64,000 bases of DNA from Thermoplasmata archaeon (GCA_021797735.1 JAJZZE010000016.1:1-64000), one strand, 5' to 3'; counted from the stretch's first letter, positions 30,521-40,785 are shown. The notes: generated by a model from the letters alone, not told the origin. A program made the numbers and translations.

Positions 30521-31240
30521 ATGAAATTTGCAGTTCCAAATTTTGATGTTTTAAATGATTTCAGCGGTTACATAGATGGAGTAAAGCTTTCTATTCCTGG
30601 AAATCAATGGTTTGTTGCAAATAATTTCATCTCATATTTCCATTCCATGGGTATAAATTTATATGTTGAGACATTGCCCACCGTTATGGTAAGAAAACGG
30701 TTGGAGGGCTCTCCAATTTCCATTGGCAATCTAAGAATTAATTTTAAACCCGAAATAGTATGTATAAATAACCATCTTACTAAGGAGATGAAGATAAAGG
30801 ACAGATTTGATTTTGTTTCGGATGAGATTACGATAATATACAGAACAAAAAAACCTGAAAACCTGTGCGACCTAAAAAACTACAGATCCGGAATACCCAA
30901 TCCCAGAATGAGCAATCTTGGCATAAAGTTTAAAAGGGCATATGAAAAGAACTGTGAATATTTTGGCAATTTAAGGAATAAGGCATTCTTTTCCAATGTG
31001 CATTACCGTGAAATTCCAGTCATGTTTCTAAATAATGAAATTGATTATGGAGTAATGTGGAAAAGTGAGGCCATATACTGGAGGTTTAAACATTTTTATC
31101 CATTTAAACCAGATGGAACGGTATTTTCCATGGCATTACTTGAAGATTCCAGTGAAACGGCTGAAAGGGTATTCAATGAATTTAAATCAGGAAATGTATC
31201 GCATTTTTACAGTAAATATGGATTTAAAATGTTAATATAA
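30521..31240 (+). CDS. Periplasmic-binding-protein-fold-like protein (possible solute-binding or MqnA-like)
   Basis: Segments such as NLCDLKNYRSGIPNPRMSNLGIKFKRAYE and IPVMFLNNEIDYGVMWKSEA resemble PBP-II folds; no signal peptide. Confidence 0.45.
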   Translation: MKFAVPNFDVLNDFSGYIDGVKLSIPGNQWFVANNFISYFHSMGINLYVETLPTVMVRKRLEGSPISIGNLRINFKPEIVCINNHLTKEMKIKDRFDFVSDEITIIYRTKKPENLCDLKNYRSGIPNPRMSNLGIKFKRAYEKNCEYFGNLRNKAFFSNVHYREIPVMFLNNEIDYGVMWKSEAIYWRFKHFYPFKPDGTVFSMALLEDSSETAERVFNEFKSGNVSHFYSKYGFKMLI

Positions 31241-31301
31241 CTGTTAAAAATCTTTATAATTAAAAAATTGTTTTATAAGTACAATAAAAAAATTAAAATT
31301 T

Positions 31302-33128
31302 TTACTCGTCAGGATTTACGGATGATATCATTGGTATCTCATCCTTATCCAGATCAAGTCCTATTTCCTGCTGTGTTAGGTTTCTTCCAAGGCTTCTCTC
31401 ATAGAAAGATATTATACGCTTCTTCTCTTCATTTGTGTATTTTCTGAAGTATTTATCTTTCTTAAGATCCATTCCGGTGTTCTCCTCATATTTGTTTGCA
31501 GGTATTGAGTACTTTCTCTGTGTAGAATCCCTGTATAACTCAGGTATCACATTGAATGCACAGAACGGTATTACCCTTCCATCAGGCATTGCATAATGTA
31601 TATCACATCTCTCAACCCTGTCCACATCGTATGTGTATGGGTCCTGGAAGTGCATAAATCCTATGAACAATGATTTGTAATGGAATGCCTTTAATCCATG
31701 GTAATCTCCCTCTGTGAATGCATTGTATACCATATCCTTTAACTTGAAATCCTTGGGAGCCTTTTCATAATCAACGAATTTCTTCAGGTGTAACAGCAAT
31801 TTAGTTACTGATTGTGCTTTCTTAGCTGTTTTCCATTTTGAGTATTTCATTTCCTCTCCAAGTTCTCCTAAGTATTCAAACATTCCCTTAACATCCACGA
31901 ATCTTGTTACAGGTATTATTTTTCCATCATCAATGAAGACATATGTACCCATGCCGCATGCAAAATGTATCGATAGTTTGTATGTTGGATGACCCTTTAA
32001 TGCCTCAACAAAGTTTGATACATCTGTTGTTGCTGGAACTGTAAAGAAATCTTCCCTGCCTATCTGGCCATCAAGCTGCTGCTCTATTTTCTTTATTGCT
32101 CCGGGTATGGTTATTCTCTGCCTTGCCCTTGCACGATCTGACATTCTTCCCACAAGGCTTACTGGCTGGAAGTTAAGTCCCCTTACAACATCCATATTTG
32201 ATACCGCAAACTTTACCATATCACCAAGATACTGGTCGTTTATGCCACCTATAACTGTAGGTACCAGAACCACACCCATAGGTGCTTTCTTATAATTCTC
32301 CAGTGCCATCGGTACTTCCCAGAAGTTTTTGGGATTTGATCGGGGTGTTGGTCCATCAAAACTTGTATAAACAACATTTGATCCAGCATCCTTTGCCCTT
32401 TTAACAAAGTCCGGGTCATATGCTGCCCTTACACTGTTTGTGTTCATCTGGACGTGTTCATAGCCTTCCTCTCTTGCTATTTTGATAACATCTATTATGT
32501 CATCCCTTAATGTGGGTTCTCCACCGGTTATCTGAACTGCATTTGCTCCAACTGGTTTTTCGTTTCTCATTCTTCTTAGCATTAATCTTATCTGATCTAA
32601 TGATGGTTCATATATTGGCTCGCTCTCCTTTGCATAGAAGAAACAGTACCAGCATGATAAATCGCATCTGTTTGTTATAACAACATTGCCTAAACCTGTA
32701 TGCGATTTATGTTTAACGCACAGGCCACAGTGTGTTGGGCATACTATTTTATCGGCATATACGGCTACATTAGGGTTCATTATTTTTGTTCCCTCTTTAT
32801 CCTGGAATTTCTTTGATTCCTCATACATATCATAGTCTTCCCAGTACTTCTCCTTTGTTACACCGTGTTCCTGGCATTCCTTTATTAAATCTACCTCACC
32901 GCCATATTCATAAACGATTGCCGGAATCCTCATCTGGTCAAATTTTTCCTCATCTGCACATAGAGGGCATAAACTTTCCGTCACTCTTAAAACAAGCATA
33001 TCATCAGTAATTAAATGACCCATGGTATCCAAAAATTCATCCACGGTTTTGAATGGCGCATTCTTACTTATCTCAAAGTCATTTGCCAGTCTAACTTCAG
33101 AGTTTTTCTTTTCTTCTGTCATTACCAT
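31302..33128 (-). CDS. tes: Tetraether lipid synthase (radical SAM Tes/GDGT-MAS family)
   Basis: TESLCPLCADEEKF, CPTHCGLCVKHKSHTGLGNVVITNRCDLSCWYCFFYAKES (radical SAM CxxxCxxC), QITGGEPTLRDDI, FACGMGTYVFIDDGKIIPVTRFVD. Confidence 0.88.
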   Translation of the reverse strand: MVMTEEKKNSEVRLANDFEISKNAPFKTVDEFLDTMGHLITDDMLVLRVTESLCPLCADEEKFDQMRIPAIVYEYGGEVDLIKECQEHGVTKEKYWEDYDMYEESKKFQDKEGTKIMNPNVAVYADKIVCPTHCGLCVKHKSHTGLGNVVITNRCDLSCWYCFFYAKESEPIYEPSLDQIRLMLRRMRNEKPVGANAVQITGGEPTLRDDIIDVIKIAREEGYEHVQMNTNSVRAAYDPDFVKRAKDAGSNVVYTSFDGPTPRSNPKNFWEVPMALENYKKAPMGVVLVPTVIGGINDQYLGDMVKFAVSNMDVVRGLNFQPVSLVGRMSDRARARQRITIPGAIKKIEQQLDGQIGREDFFTVPATTDVSNFVEALKGHPTYKLSIHFACGMGTYVFIDDGKIIPVTRFVDVKGMFEYLGELGEEMKYSKWKTAKKAQSVTKLLLHLKKFVDYEKAPKDFKLKDMVYNAFTEGDYHGLKAFHYKSLFIGFMHFQDPYTYDVDRVERCDIHYAMPDGRVIPFCAFNVIPELYRDSTQRKYSIPANKYEENTGMDLKKDKYFRKYTNEEKKRIISFYERSLGRNLTQQEIGLDLDKDEIPMISSVNPDE

Positions 33129-33363
33129 CTTAATTCACCTTTTCAACTAATAAGGTTAAGCATTTAAAATAATATATAGCTTTTGTCTTTTTTAATGCTA
33201 ATTGTGAAAATTGTTAAGTAGCTATAATAATTACAAATTTTAACTTTAAATACTATAAAAATTATAATTAAAATATAATTACATTCAAAAGCTAAAAATA
33301 TTACAGTTGTTGTTTTTGAAAACCAATTAAAATTATGGTATTATAATAAAGAGTTAATGCAAA

Positions 33364-34188
33364 TTAATATTTATCATTTTTTATTTTTAAATCTTTTAGG
33401 TCTTTTATTAGTTGATTGTACATTAAATTGAGATTTGATTTATATTTTATTTTAATACCGTTCTCTGCAAGATAATTTTTTATATCTTCCATATTTACAT
33501 CATATTTATTTCTCTTAATTAAGCCGGAGATAATTTCCGGTATCAGTTTATAAAGTTTATTTTTTTCATCATTTTGTTTTTCATTATCAATGATCTTTTT
33601 TGCTTTTTTGTTTACCATATCCATTTTATTTTTAATATCGTTTTCTATGGAAAAGTCAAGGTTTATTCCCTTATATAACCAGAAACTCTTTATTGCATCG
33701 TCTATATTATCAGGTATATTTGAAAATTCATCATTTATGTATTTGATCATATCATCGGATAAGGAATCCACAGATTTTTCATTGATTTCTTTTGTTAATG
33801 GCAAAATTTTTTTCTCATCATAATCACCAAGTAAATCATCTATTGTCAGTGTATTTACCTCTGTAAACCATTTTGCCTCCTCATGATATTTATACCCCAC
33901 ATCATTCATTATATACATCAAATCTATCTCTGCAATCTTATTTGAAAATTTTTTACAGTTAAAATAATTGCAATCTATATCTTCATCTTCAAATCTCTTT
34001 ATGGATAATACCACTGAATTTATTTTATTATTCCTTGCACCCTTCAGGAATTCTTTTACATTACCCATACGCTTATCCCATTCGAAACTTATTACTATAT
34101 CAATATCCATGGAATAATAGATATTAAAACTATTACTTTTTGCGTAATTTACGATGTTATCCCATAATATATCCATTTCATCTTTCAT
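33364..34188 (-). CDS. Hypothetical protein
   Basis: Long ORF; start MKDEMDILWDN at 34188 has a Shine-Dalgarno GGAGGTGA at 34193-34200; track start 34212 lies inside the neighbouring element. Confidence 0.7.
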   Translation of the reverse strand: MKDEMDILWDNIVNYAKSNSFNIYYSMDIDIVISFEWDKRMGNVKEFLKGARNNKINSVVLSIKRFEDEDIDCNYFNCKKFSNKIAEIDLMYIMNDVGYKYHEEAKWFTEVNTLTIDDLLGDYDEKKILPLTKEINEKSVDSLSDDMIKYINDEFSNIPDNIDDAIKSFWLYKGINLDFSIENDIKNKMDMVNKKAKKIIDNEKQNDEKNKLYKLIPEIISGLIKRNKYDVNMEDIKNYLAENGIKIKYKSNLNLMYNQLIKDLKDLKIKNDKY

Positions 34189-34199
34189 CTGTTCACCTC

Positions 34200-34550
34200 C
34201 AAGGTTCCACACCCCTTTAGTGGTGGGAGGGATTGGAAATATATCTGCAGAAATGACAGGTAAAACCTTTCAGTGCCTGTCCAGGCTGCATCTCTCTGCA
34301 TGCTCACATAGGAGTTGCCGGAAAAAGTTTTTAAATCCTGTACACCCAGAATTTTCTCTCTCTTTAACGGCTTTAATACCCCTTCCCGTAACGGGCCACA
34401 GTTTCCAAAGACCTGTGTAGTACCCATGCATGTATCTCTCTGGTCTAACTTCTTTTTCCCCTTCATATTTTCAAAGTCTCCAATCAACCCATGCGTTTCC
34501 CATTCACGGGACAGACTCATGTCCTTAGTCGTAGGTAGTTGGCATGAATT
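34200..34550. mobile_element. PATE-like non-autonomous IS200/IS605-derived element
   Basis: Hairpin end CCACACCCCTTTAGTGGTGGG (34208-34228) and right-end-like CTCATGTCCTTAGTCGTAGGTAGTTGGCAT (~34516-34545); no intact ORF; higher GC than its flanks. Confidence 0.5.
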
Positions 34551-34733
34551 GAATAACCGCATTCAATTATTAAGATAAAACCGGTATAAAAAGATTTTTA
34601 ATTTGAATAAATCTGAATAAAATATTATATTAATCTATGAAACAGGCAATCCTGGTTGAATATTTATTTAGGTTAAATATAGCCAGATAAATTATATACC
34701 ATACCTGTTTATACAAGTTTTATATTATATATA

Positions 34734-35135
34734 ATGAGATATAAATTACTTGATCATACGGGCGATTTAAGGCTTCTGGTATACGGTAATAATTATAAAT
34801 CGCTATTTGAAAACGCCCTATATGCAATGTCAAATTTAATTACAGATACCTCCAAGCTTACTAAAAATAAAACCAGGAGAATAAAAATACTTAAAAAAAA
34901 TTATGATGACCTGATGGTATCATTTCTAAATGATATACTGTTTTATCTTGAAACCGATGGTATACTCTATTATGACTCGGATCTTTTCATAGAAAATAAT
35001 GAACTGACAGGTGCAATATACGGCTCTGTAATTCCAGATAATATTGAATATGAATATGTAATAAAGGCTCCGACATACTATAATCTTGAAATAAAGCCTG
35101 AAAGTAATTATGCCATAATAGTTCTTGATATATGA
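34734..35135 (+). CDS. Archease
   Basis: YKLLDHTGDLRLLVYG, LFENALYAMSNLITD, LEIKPESNYAIIVLDI. Confidence 0.9.
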   Translation: MRYKLLDHTGDLRLLVYGNNYKSLFENALYAMSNLITDTSKLTKNKTRRIKILKKNYDDLMVSFLNDILFYLETDGILYYDSDLFIENNELTGAIYGSVIPDNIEYEYVIKAPTYYNLEIKPESNYAIIVLDI

Positions 35136-35139
35136 GTCG

Positions 35140-35262
35140 CGCCCCGTCTGGTGGCAATTCATTTACCGGTATCTGCCTGTAAGTTTGGTGGCATTCTCTC
35201 ACAGATAAAGTGTACAGGTCTTCCTGCTTATGCTGTTAATTGCATAACGAAATCCCACGCTT
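35140..35262 (-). pseudogene. Decayed TnpB C-terminus/IS605 right-end relic
   Basis: Reverse strand ...GCAGGAAGACCTGTACACTTTATCTGTGAGAGAATGCCACC resembles the intact right end GCAGGAAGCCCACGGCTTTAGTCATGGGAGGATGTCAC; locally elevated GC. Confidence 0.35.
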
Positions 35263-38152
35263 ACCAGGCAGAATTGTGCCTGTTCCTTGACCTTACAAAG
35301 GCGGATATACCTATTATTATTACTATTGCTGAAATTATTATTGCTAAATAGATGTAACCGGTATAGTTACGTACATGATCTTTCACGGGCAGTTTATTCT
35401 CTGGCAGTCTAACCCCCACATTTTTATTTTCATTTATGTTGATTTTACCCGTGTAATTCTTCCCATTTTCTGATATTGTATAATTATATGTGTTATCTGG
35501 TAGATTGAAACTTATTGCATCATCTGTCGATGTTATTGTTTTATTATCTATAGTAATGGACCATGCAGTATTTTCAGGTAAATTACTTGCTATAAATGTT
35601 ACCGTTGATATTTTTATAAACGTCTGTTCTTTTAATGGATGGTAATCAAAAACATTGTTTGATATATAATATGGCATTATGGAGCCGTTATAATAATGTT
35701 CATCTGACCAGTAATTGCCTGTACTGCTTACACTGAAATAATTACCAGGTGATGAAAAAGCCTGTATTTTATTTATTGAATTATTATTATTTGAAATAAA
35801 ATTATTAAAGTAAACGTAGTTATTATTTCCGGAATATATGTCAACACCATAACTTTGGTCCAGATCAAATGTGCTATTAAAAACCGTATTGTCATTGCCG
35901 TAAATAAACACGCTTATGCCGTTATTATAGCCTGAAATTCTGTTAATATAATTATTATCCGACCTGTACAGGTATATGGAATATATGCCTCCATATGATG
36001 TTACCCTGTTTACTGAAACATTATCCGATGCATAATCGTATACACTTGCAGCAAAGTTAGTGGTTGTTACGTTCATTATATGTATGTTGTTTGAAAATAA
36101 ATTTATTAAGCCTATGTAACATCCTTTTGTGGTTTCATTATATCCAAACAGGTAATAAACATAATCATTATGGGAATCTATAATGTATGTATTACTTGCA
36201 TTTACGGAGGTTTGATTAAAAACCACGGTATATGATGTATGTATAAGAACATTATTTATTGATCCCCCGTATGCCGTAGAGTTCTCTATTACATTGAATG
36301 ATGAATAGCAGTTATATGAACCTATGGATCCACTGTTTGATGTTATATGCAACTCATCTATATGGTTTGAATAATATGATAGTATCCCTATCGCATAATA
36401 AATATTAACATTTGAAATATCTATATGTGAGGAGAACTCCAGCACTATACTTAATGAGTCGTTAACACCCATTATGTATACATTGCTTAATTCAGAAGCT
36501 GTAGTATTGAAAAGCATTAACGAATTATGATATATATTTATATTGTTTATATTTATATTTCTGGAATTAAATACATCTATTTCATCATTTAAATTCCTTA
36601 CTGTTATGCTTGTTCCATTATCATAATAATATTTATTGTTATTCTCCTTAATATTTGATAGTGTTACGTGATTTACATTATTCAATGAAACAAGTATGAA
36701 AACAGGATAACCATAATCATTTAATCTGTTAAATAATGGATTAAGCGTTATTGTTATACCTGAAATATTTCCGGGATTACTATAAATTGGCGTATAATAT
36801 AAGCCAGTATGGGATATCATAGAGATACTTTTGGTTTTAGTTTTATTAAACGTAAAGTTATACTCATTATAATTGTTTAATAATAATGTTACATTATAAC
36901 TATCTGGCGGCAGGTATAATTCTAAATTCGAACCCGTTAGGGGTGCGTATGATAGGTTATATGGATAATTCTTCGTTCCATTTATCCCAACAAAGGCAAA
37001 TGCATTTGCATTTACTTTACCATCCAATTTGATATAACCGGGCTTAACTCCACCCGTTGTATTCCATAATCCGTACAGTAATGAAGGCCCGTTGTGCAGA
37101 TATTCGGTTGCGCCTTTATAATAGGCAGACATGCCACTGGATGTTTCTCCGGAATCAGACCCATAATCATATGCAGATTTTATGCTGGTATATGATGAAT
37201 TATTAAGATATCTCATCTTTGCTGTTGCATTTAAACTGTTCATAACTGCATTTGTTCCCCCACCAGGGCCACCAAAGATTAGCTCAGCATCATATAATAA
37301 TTTATTTGGAAGCCTTTTATAACCATTTACAGTAAATTCAGGATTATTAGTTGCTCTGCCTGAGTTAAATATAACCCTATCATAGGATCCTGAAACTGTT
37401 TTATTGTTTTCAGTTACAGTGTAATTAAAGAATATAGTTGATCTGTTATCTATTAATGTTGCGTTGTTATACAATGTTAATGTAAATGGCTCTGTTATAT
37501 TAATCGTTGGCCCTACGCGGTAATAAAATTCACTATTTGATACAATGCCATTTCCGGAATATACTGTACTGTTGGGCATTGCCAGATTTTTTGATGTGAA
37601 ATTCCAGACATTGTCTATAAACGTTAAAGTTTTACCGTTTGTATATGCCACGTTCTGTGTCCAGAACGTATCGTTTTTGCCATGCACATTAACATTTCTC
37701 ATCACTGTGTTAAACTGTACGGATAACCAGTCCGGTTCATTAGCAAGATTGGGATAACCAGGACTATATGAGGAAATATTGGATACGTTTAACATTGCCT
37801 CAAAACTTGTGGTATTAAATTCATACCTGCTGGAATTTTTTAACCCATAATCCGCCAACCCCATCGGTGCCGGTGAGTAATTATATAATGGGGCAACACT
37901 ACTGCTTCCGTTATTTAAGGAATTTAAATTCGGCATGTATTCATAATATGGTGTTTGATTTATAGATTTGGCCGGCGATGGTATATTCAGAGAATTTGTG
38001 CTGTTCAATGAGCTGGAATTTTTCACATCTGCATTATTATCTATGTTGCTATTTTTACCTAAATTACCGGGTGTGTTATTGGACGATATAATGACCATCG
38101 AAGAAGTCATAATTATGACAACAATAATTGAAAATAATTTTATGCGTTCCAT
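35261..38152 (-). CDS. Large secreted/cell-surface protein with NosD/parallel beta-helix repeats and C-terminal TM anchor
   Basis: N-terminal signal-like helix, many YxNxxxNN-type repeats (NNYINRISGYNNGISVFIYGNDNTVFNSTF...), C-terminal YLAIIISAIVIIIGISAFVRSRNR, dense N-x-S/T sequons. Confidence 0.85.
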   Translation of the reverse strand: MERIKLFSIIVVIIMTSSMVIISSNNTPGNLGKNSNIDNNADVKNSSSLNSTNSLNIPSPAKSINQTPYYEYMPNLNSLNNGSSSVAPLYNYSPAPMGLADYGLKNSSRYEFNTTSFEAMLNVSNISSYSPGYPNLANEPDWLSVQFNTVMRNVNVHGKNDTFWTQNVAYTNGKTLTFIDNVWNFTSKNLAMPNSTVYSGNGIVSNSEFYYRVGPTINITEPFTLTLYNNATLIDNRSTIFFNYTVTENNKTVSGSYDRVIFNSGRATNNPEFTVNGYKRLPNKLLYDAELIFGGPGGGTNAVMNSLNATAKMRYLNNSSYTSIKSAYDYGSDSGETSSGMSAYYKGATEYLHNGPSLLYGLWNTTGGVKPGYIKLDGKVNANAFAFVGINGTKNYPYNLSYAPLTGSNLELYLPPDSYNVTLLLNNYNEYNFTFNKTKTKSISMISHTGLYYTPIYSNPGNISGITITLNPLFNRLNDYGYPVFILVSLNNVNHVTLSNIKENNNKYYYDNGTSITVRNLNDEIDVFNSRNININNINIYHNSLMLFNTTASELSNVYIMGVNDSLSIVLEFSSHIDISNVNIYYAIGILSYYSNHIDELHITSNSGSIGSYNCYSSFNVIENSTAYGGSINNVLIHTSYTVVFNQTSVNASNTYIIDSHNDYVYYLFGYNETTKGCYIGLINLFSNNIHIMNVTTTNFAASVYDYASDNVSVNRVTSYGGIYSIYLYRSDNNYINRISGYNNGISVFIYGNDNTVFNSTFDLDQSYGVDIYSGNNNYVYFNNFISNNNNSINKIQAFSSPGNYFSVSSTGNYWSDEHYYNGSIMPYYISNNVFDYHPLKEQTFIKISTVTFIASNLPENTAWSITIDNKTITSTDDAISFNLPDNTYNYTISENGKNYTGKININENKNVGVRLPENKLPVKDHVRNYTGYIYLAIIISAIVIIIGISAFVRSRNRHNSAW

Positions 38153-38248
38153 ATGTTATAATAATAACTTTTAATATAAAAAATGTTTGTAAATTGATTG
38201 TAAATGTAAATGAAAATGATAATATATTCATAGTACATATTAAAAATT

Positions 38249-39301
38249 ATGATAGAAAGAGATTACTCGCTTCACATTAAAGACCTAATTCCAGACCATA
38301 ATAAAAATAAGGACGTAAATAAACCCGTATCCATATGGAAGGAAATGGACAGGGTAAGGGGTTATCCTGAAAAAACAATGGTATGCATATTCAGGACAAC
38401 AGGGTGTGCCTGGTATAAATTCACTGCATGTTCAATGTGTGGTTATTTTAATGATACATCCCCGGACATTGTTGATGAAAATTTAATGAAACAGGTAGAT
38501 ATATTATACGATTCATTAAATGATGTTAGGGTATTAAAAATATTTACATCTGGTAGTTTTCTTGACCCGCATGAAGTACACCCTGAAGTAAGGGATTATT
38601 TCTTTGAAAGGATGAAGGGCAAGGTAGATAAAATACTTGTAGAATCAAGGACAGAATATATAAGAAAGGATATTCTGGATCCCATAAAAAGACACAAAAT
38701 CGATTTAAGAATAGCAATTGGCCTGGAAAGTGCAGATGACTATATAATGAAATATTCAGTAAATAAGGGGAGCACATTAAAAAAATTCATTGATGCTGCA
38801 CAGTTATTAAAAAATGAAAATGTAGAATTAAGAACATATTTATTATTTAAACCCCCGTTTATATCAGAGAAATTAGCTATAGAGGATGTTAAAAATTCAG
38901 TAAAAATCGCTGCACCATATTCAGCCGATATATCAATAAACCCCATGAATATACAGAAAAATACCATGGTTGAAAAATTATGGAGGAAGGGATTATACAG
39001 GCCACCAAGATTATATTCGCTGGCTAAGATTTTAATAGACCTGAAAGAATATCCAGTACTATCATATCCAACAGGCGGTAACAGGGAGAGGGGTGCTCAT
39101 AACGATAAATTTGATCAGAAATTATTGAACCTTATCTTAAATTCATCCCTGGAACATAATTTTGATGAACTTGAGGAATACTATAATACATTAAATCTTG
39201 AAGACTATAACTATGACATGGAATTAGAAGATAAATTATTTTTCCAGTCTGATTATGGATTACTTGTAAATAGATTATCGAAATCATCTATATTTTACTG
39301 A
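38249..39301 (+). CDS. Radical SAM protein, archaeosine synthase beta (RaSEA)-like
   Basis: MVCIFRTTGCAWYKFTACSMCGYFNDT (radical SAM cluster), KIFTSGSFLDPHEV, IGLESADD. Confidence 0.8.
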   Translation: MIERDYSLHIKDLIPDHNKNKDVNKPVSIWKEMDRVRGYPEKTMVCIFRTTGCAWYKFTACSMCGYFNDTSPDIVDENLMKQVDILYDSLNDVRVLKIFTSGSFLDPHEVHPEVRDYFFERMKGKVDKILVESRTEYIRKDILDPIKRHKIDLRIAIGLESADDYIMKYSVNKGSTLKKFIDAAQLLKNENVELRTYLLFKPPFISEKLAIEDVKNSVKIAAPYSADISINPMNIQKNTMVEKLWRKGLYRPPRLYSLAKILIDLKEYPVLSYPTGGNRERGAHNDKFDQKLLNLILNSSLEHNFDELEEYYNTLNLEDYNYDMELEDKLFFQSDYGLLVNRLSKSSIFY

Positions 39302-39940
39302 TTTCTTTAACATATCTAATTTCTTTTCCATTTCCTCTATTATTTTATATGAATTCCTGTTCAATGCTATTGTATTTAAAACATTCTCAATATTTTCATT
39401 GTTTTTTATGTTATAAATACTCAGGAATTTAATATATGAATTTGTTTTAATTTCGGAATTTAAGGAATCCGATATATATGATAAAATATAGGGTTTTACG
39501 AGAATTTCTGATATTAATTTATCATGTTCGTTATATGACATAGATATTATATTATAATTTTTAAATAATTTTTTTATTACAGTAATAGCTCCTTCATATG
39601 AAATATCATTTATAAATATTATATCTTTACTCTTTTCATACGATAATGGTCCGAACAATGGATGTATACTTATTATCTTATCTTTAAACTCTACTATTTC
39701 ATTCTTTATGGAGGACAGGTCTATAAAGCCGGTAAAATCTAAATTATTCTTTATAATGTTTTTTTCCTCATCTATAGGGACCGCAATAAATGCATAATCT
39801 GATATTTCAAGATACCTCTTTAACTCATCTTTATTATTCATGTCAACGCAGTAAGAATCAGGGAAAAGCTTTAATAACACAGATCCCAGATGTCCCTTAT
39901 ATCCTATTATTGTTGTTTTAATCATGTCACTGTTTACCAT
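39284..39940 (-). CDS. Prephenate dehydrogenase-like (TyrA)
   Basis: TTIIGYKGHLGSVLLKLF, AFIAVPIDEEKNI, ISIHPLFGPLSYEKSKDIIF. Confidence 0.8.
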   Translation of the reverse strand: MVNSDMIKTTIIGYKGHLGSVLLKLFPDSYCVDMNNKDELKRYLEISDYAFIAVPIDEEKNIIKNNLDFTGFIDLSSIKNEIVEFKDKIISIHPLFGPLSYEKSKDIIFINDISYEGAITVIKKLFKNYNIISMSYNEHDKLISEILVKPYILSYISDSLNSEIKTNSYIKFLSIYNIKNNENIENVLNTIALNRNSYKIIEEMEKKLDMLKKSVKYR

Positions 39941-40009
39941 GTTTTCACTTACCGTGTATTGGCATTATTTATATTATTTATTCTAATTTTCTGAATATAG
40001 GCAATATAT

Positions 40010-40543
40010 TCACGTTATTACAAATGAATACATATTTTCAGTATTTTCAATAAATTTACCGGATATTAATATTTTCTTATCATCTATTATCACATCAGCT
40101 CTACTATTTTTATTAAATGATATATATGCATCGGGGTCTTTTATCTCCTCATTTATTATATGTATGCCATTATTTAAAAATTTTTCCAGCATATCACAAT
40201 GTGTTTTTGAATACACTATGGAACCTGCAGGTATTATTAAGGATAATAAGTACATCAGTGTATTATCGTCTTCTAAAGTGATTGCATAGTATTCATTTTT
40301 ATAGTGTTTTTTTTCATCCCCGTTTTTGTATTCATAATGTATTGAGAATTCAAATAATATATTAAGAATGCTTTCTGTGAATCTATCATCTCCAAGTGAT
40401 CTGATAACTTCTATTTCCCTCTGCCTGTTCCTTACCATCATTTTTTCATGATTTTTTATTTCGCCAATATTTTCTACAATAGTTCTTCTTTTTTTCAGTA
40501 AATTAATTATATCTTCCGAGTTTTTCAATAATTCGTTCCTCAA
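40010..40543 (-). CDS. Chorismate mutase (AroQ-like) with C-terminal extension
   Basis: IINLLKKRRTIVENIGEIKNHEKMMVRNRQREIEVI AroQ helix; immediately upstream of TyrA. Confidence 0.75.
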   Translation of the reverse strand: MRNELLKNSEDIINLLKKRRTIVENIGEIKNHEKMMVRNRQREIEVIRSLGDDRFTESILNILFEFSIHYEYKNGDEKKHYKNEYYAITLEDDNTLMYLLSLIIPAGSIVYSKTHCDMLEKFLNNGIHIINEEIKDPDAYISFNKNSRADVIIDDKKILISGKFIENTENMYSFVIT

Positions 40544-40785
40544 TGCTTCAATATCGGTTATAAATTATATCACCATGCTAATATGTATCACTTATATAAA
40601 TAATTTTTTAACATGTTTTACTGTGATATTATAGCTAATAAATCCGGAGGTTTATAATCTGTCATTCGATACTGTTATTGATATATAAGATGTATTTTAT
40701 GGTATTTTATATCTGTAAATATTGTGGTATATTGAATATTTAACAGTACAAATAAATTTAAATTGTAATATTAAATATATAGGCA

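Noticed and set aside
34185-34562. 125-aa minus-strand and 87/88-aa plus-strand ORFs
   Set aside because: They lie inside the PATE-like element and show no recognisable protein motif; treated as non-coding.
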